This document shows, piece by piece, positions 61,157 through 64,000 of a DNA stretch of 64,000 nucleotides. The notes below the pieces were generated by a model, which saw only the letters and a list, made by a program, of their open reading frames with translations, was not told the DNA's origin and did not search any database. The stretch covers positions 1 through 64,000 of the forward strand of contig CAMDML010000004.1 of assembly GCA_945902215.1 (NCBI GenBank), given 5' to 3'. A program made the translations under genes and the position numbers. How positions within the stretch are numbered: the first letter of the stretch is position 1; every line of letters starts with the position of its first letter. The stretch comes from Klebsiella pneumoniae. GTDB lineage: Bacteria > Pseudomonadota > Gammaproteobacteria > Pseudomonadales > Pseudohongiellaceae.

Positions 61157-63473
61157 CAAGTTTTTCTGGGCAATCGGGTTGTGTGTTCCCGTGCTGGCAC
61201 AGGCCCAAGCGCAGCGCCAACCCAATGCAGAGTCCGGTATTGCCAACAACCACGTAGAGTTGCTCAACCAGTACTGCACTGGATGCCACAATCAGGATGA
61301 CTTCTCCGGGGGCATCTCCTTCGACTTGCTCGATATGAACAATGTGCTGAGCGATGCTGAAACCTGGGAACAGGTGTTGTTGAAGCTGCGCGCCGGGATG
61401 ATGCCTCCTCCGGGCGAGGAACGTCCTGCGCAAGAACAAGTGGCCAGTTTCGTTGATGACGTGGGGCACACGCTTGATGCGGCCTGGGCCAGCGCTCCCA
61501 ACAACGGCGCACCCTTGTTGCATCGCATGAACCGGCGTGAATACCAGAATGCCATCCGCGATTTGCTGGCTCTGCCCATCAACGCTGCCAACCTGTTCCC
61601 TGCCGACAGTTCCAGTGAGGGCTTCGACAATCTCGCCAGCGTGTTGAGCGTGTCACCCGCGCTGATGCAGGCATATATCTCCGTCGCGAACAAAGTCAGT
61701 CGATTGGCGGTGGGTGATCGCACCACCAGCCTTACCGCTGTCACGTATCGCGCTGACGGACAGGACCAGTCTTCACAACTGGATGGCATCAGTCTGGGTA
61801 CACGCGGTGGACTCACGTTCAATCATGTGTTCCCGCTGGAAGCCGAGTACGAGTTCCGGATTGCCCGCACCGGGGCCAACGCTGCGTTTGCGCTGAACCC
61901 GGTAGGAGTAGAAGATCCGGTGGAGCTGGTCATCGATGGCGAACGTGTGGCACTGCTGCCGGTGGGCGCGCCCAGTGTGGTCAAGCTGAACATTCCGGCA
62001 GGCCCGCACAAGATCGAGGCTGCCTTCGTCAAAACCCAGGCACCGCGCGGTGTGGATGATCTGCATAACGTCTGGGCCGATAGCACCTCGGTAAGCACTG
62101 TGGCCATCACCGGCCCGATGAACGCCAGTGGTTCAGGCGATACACCGAGCCGCCGCAAGATTTTCAGTTGCGCACCCGCCAGCGTTGCTGAAGAAGAAGC
62201 GTGTGCTCGCCAAATACTCGAAAGCCTGGCCTACCGCGCATATCGGCGTCCTGTCACACCACAGGCCATGGACACTGTGCTGGCTTTTTACCGCGACGGC
62301 CGCGAACTGCGCGACTTTGATACCGGCATTCAATACGGGTTGGCGCGTATTTTGGTGGACCCGATGTTCGTGTTCCGTTTTGAGGAAGAACCGGACAACG
62401 TGAATGTGGGTGAAAATTATGCCTTGGGTCCTTACGAACTTGCCTCGCGCTTGTCGTTCTTTATTTGGGGCAGCATTCCTGACGATGCACTCTTGGCTGC
62501 TGCAGCTTCAGGCGCTTTGAGTACTGCCGAAGAACAGGAAAGACACATTGCCCGCATGGTGCAGGACCCGAAAGCTGGCGCGCTGGTCGAGAACTTCGCG
62601 GCCTCGTGGCTGGGGCTTAGCCAGTTGAATAACGTCAATCCCACCTCGGAAGAATTCGACGGCAGTTTGCGTGTGGCCATGAGGCGGGAAACTGAGCTCT
62701 TGCTGCAAGCGGTGATTGTCGAAGATCGGCCGATCATGGAACTGCTGACGGCGGACTACACCTTCGTCAATGAAAGATTGGCCAGACACTACGGTATTCC
62801 CAACATTCGCGGCAGTCATTTCCGCAAAGTCAGTCTGGCCGGTACAGGGCGGCACGGGTTACTCGGGCAGGGCAGCATCCTGACGCTTACCTCCGCGCCC
62901 AATCGTACTTCGCCGGTTATCCGCGGTGCGTGGGTCATGGATCACCTGTTGGGCACACCACCGCCACCACCACCACCCGGCGTGGAAGTGAATCTGGATG
63001 CTTCAGCGCCAGTCGGCAGCGCACCAACCACGATGCGGGAAAGACTGCAGCAACACCGAGTCGACCCCTCCTGCGCGGCCTGTCACAACATGATGGATCC
63101 TATCGGCTTTGCGCTGGAAAATTTCGATGCAGTAGGCAAATTCCGCGATCACGCAGATGGTGCCCCGGTGGATGCCTCCGCTGTGTTTTGGGATGGCACC
63201 GATGTGCAAGGCCCGGACGGGCTGTACCAGGCGCTGCTGGCGCGCAGCGATTTGTTCGTGCAGAACGTGGCGGAAAAACTGCTGACGTATGCACTGGGGC
63301 GCAAAGTGGAGTACTACGACATGCCTCAGGTGCGTAAAATAGTGCGCGAAACTGCCAGCGACGAACATCGCTTCAGTGCACTGGTGAGGGAAATTGCCCT
63401 CAGCGAAGCCTTTACACAGCGCACAAAAGTTGAAGCAGAAGCAGCAACAAGTTCAGAGACGGCCCAACGCTGA
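61149..63473 (+). CDS. DUF1592 multi-domain cytochrome c-like protein
   Basis: A 774-residue exported protein with the same architecture as at 46382: Sec signal, N-terminal haem motif CTGCH (43-47), DUF1587 (LHRMNRREYQNAIRDLLALP), beta-sandwich insert (about 210-300), DUF1595, DUF1592 (LASRLSFFIWGSIPDDALL), DUF1588 with CAACH (642-646) and MDPIGFALENFDAVG, and DUF1585 (EKLLTYALGRKVEYYDMP). ATG at 61149; a TTG at 61143 is less likely. The DUF1552 gene follows 40 bases later. Confidence 0.9.
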   Translation: MSSKFFWAIGLCVPVLAQAQAQRQPNAESGIANNHVELLNQYCTGCHNQDDFSGGISFDLLDMNNVLSDAETWEQVLLKLRAGMMPPPGEERPAQEQVASFVDDVGHTLDAAWASAPNNGAPLLHRMNRREYQNAIRDLLALPINAANLFPADSSSEGFDNLASVLSVSPALMQAYISVANKVSRLAVGDRTTSLTAVTYRADGQDQSSQLDGISLGTRGGLTFNHVFPLEAEYEFRIARTGANAAFALNPVGVEDPVELVIDGERVALLPVGAPSVVKLNIPAGPHKIEAAFVKTQAPRGVDDLHNVWADSTSVSTVAITGPMNASGSGDTPSRRKIFSCAPASVAEEEACARQILESLAYRAYRRPVTPQAMDTVLAFYRDGRELRDFDTGIQYGLARILVDPMFVFRFEEEPDNVNVGENYALGPYELASRLSFFIWGSIPDDALLAAAASGALSTAEEQERHIARMVQDPKAGALVENFAASWLGLSQLNNVNPTSEEFDGSLRVAMRRETELLLQAVIVEDRPIMELLTADYTFVNERLARHYGIPNIRGSHFRKVSLAGTGRHGLLGQGSILTLTSAPNRTSPVIRGAWVMDHLLGTPPPPPPPGVEVNLDASAPVGSAPTTMRERLQQHRVDPSCAACHNMMDPIGFALENFDAVGKFRDHADGAPVDASAVFWDGTDVQGPDGLYQALLARSDLFVQNVAEKLLTYALGRKVEYYDMPQVRKIVRETASDEHRFSALVREIALSEAFTQRTKVEAEAATSSETAQR

Positions 63474-63513
63474 GAAGCGCCCCCCAATTCAGGAGAGGGC
63501 TCAGGAGACACTT

Positions 63514-64000
63514 ATGTTCATCACCAAAAAACATTTGTCGCGTCGTACCTTGTTAAGAGGCGCGGGCACCGCCATTGCGCTGCCCCTGCTGGATTCGATG
63601 ATCCCGGCCTCCACTGCCCTGGCGCAGACTGCGGCGAATCCGATGCCGCGACTTGGCTGCATCTATATCCCGCACGGCGCCACCATGGCCTACTGGACGC
63701 CAACCACAACAGGCAAAGATTTTGCCATCACGCCCATTCTGAAACCGCTGGAAGCCTATCGCAGCCAGATGAATATCATCAGTGGCCTGGCCAATACGCC
63801 GGTGGGTCCACAGGAAGGGGAAGATGCCGGTGGCGCGCAAAACCATGAGCGTGCCGCCGCCGCGTTTCTCACCGGGGCGCATCCGGTGAAAGGGGATCGT
63901 GGCTTTGTTGGCCAGTCCTTCGATCAGGTTGTGGCGGAAGCGCTGGGCCAGGATACGCCGCTGCCTTCTGTTGAGTTGGCCATAGAGCCTTCCGGCAATA
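63514..64000 (+). CDS. DUF1552 family Tat-exported protein (partial)
   Basis: The gene runs off the window end; about 162 residues are visible. The Tat signal (LSRRTLLRGAGTAIALPLLDSM) matches the two other DUF1552 genes. The start of the mature domain (RLGCIYIPHGATMAYWTP) aligns with their GFFYIPHG and GFVPHG blocks. AGGAG lies upstream of ATG 63514. Partner of the DUF1592 gene before it. Confidence 0.88.
   Translation, partial: MFITKKHLSRRTLLRGAGTAIALPLLDSMIPASTALAQTAANPMPRLGCIYIPHGATMAYWTPTTTGKDFAITPILKPLEAYRSQMNIISGLANTPVGPQEGEDAGGAQNHERAAAAFLTGAHPVKGDRGFVGQSFDQVVAEALGQDTPLPSVELAIEPSGN

Overview
The window looks like chromosomal DNA of a free-living, probably aquatic or marine gammaproteobacterium with moderately high GC. 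The evidence is the gene set: a phoB-phoR-pstS-pstC-pstA-pstB-phoU cluster, hslO, an ECF sigma factor paired with a DUF3379-type membrane protein, NhaA and NhaD sodium/proton antiporters, and Fur-box-controlled iron uptake. It also carries many Tat- or Sec-exported proteins of the DUF1552, DUF1592, DUF1513, DUF1111, DUF885, DUF5916 and DUF6152 types. A fused TrpE-TrpG anthranilate synthase, preceded by a Trp-codon leader peptide and an attenuator, recalls the alphaproteobacterial arrangement. The genus cannot be fixed from sequence reading alone. No rRNA, tRNA, CRISPR array, transposase or integrase gene was seen.

Layout. 1-5300: an inverted-repeat patch, the trp leader/attenuator with trpEG, hslO (convergent), a GGGGTCAGA palindromic repeat, and a DEAD-box helicase with a 12-bp repeat tract in its tail. 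5300-6530: the ECF sigma/DUF3379 pair on the minus strand. 6770-13711: the complete phosphate-starvation two-component and Pst transport cluster. 13777-19730: an iron-related exported cluster (imelysin lipoprotein, di-haem DUF1111 protein, second imelysin behind a Fur box, DUF1513 protein, MauG/CCP-type di-haem peroxidase). 19740-21651: a YdjM-like membrane hydrolase and MarC. 21686-23845: a broken nhaA copy followed by two small cassette-like genes, each ending in an attC-like site, with no integrase (CALIN-like).

24196-33315: a DUF1552/MBL/DUF885 cluster, nhaD-nhaA, then minus-strand exported enzymes (HpcH/HpaI aldolase-like, MBL lipoprotein). 33394-38755: wrbA, a DUF6152 protein, a secreted protein behind a long palindrome, an SGNH hydrolase, and an MHS-family MFS transporter. 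38851-43096: a Fur-controlled FecA-like TonB receptor, a short transcription unit with a 20-codon ORF, a structured 3' end and a strong terminator, then a Na/Pi cotransporter.

43131-64000: a long region of exported proteins. It contains a DUF5916 protein, a secreted unknown, DUF1592 and DUF1552 proteins, two tandem ankyrin proteins, a PQQ dehydrogenase with a haem domain, a GST, a DsbA-like protein, and a second ankyrin-DUF1592-DUF1552 operon cut by the window end. The repeated combination of a c-type cytochrome DUF1592 protein, a Tat-exported DUF1552 protein and a Sec-exported ankyrin protein is the most plausible candidate for an undescribed system here. Its substrate is unknown. The surrounding quinoprotein, TonB receptor and MFS/APC transporters make periplasmic oxidation of an organic substrate a reasonable inference, not a demonstrated function.
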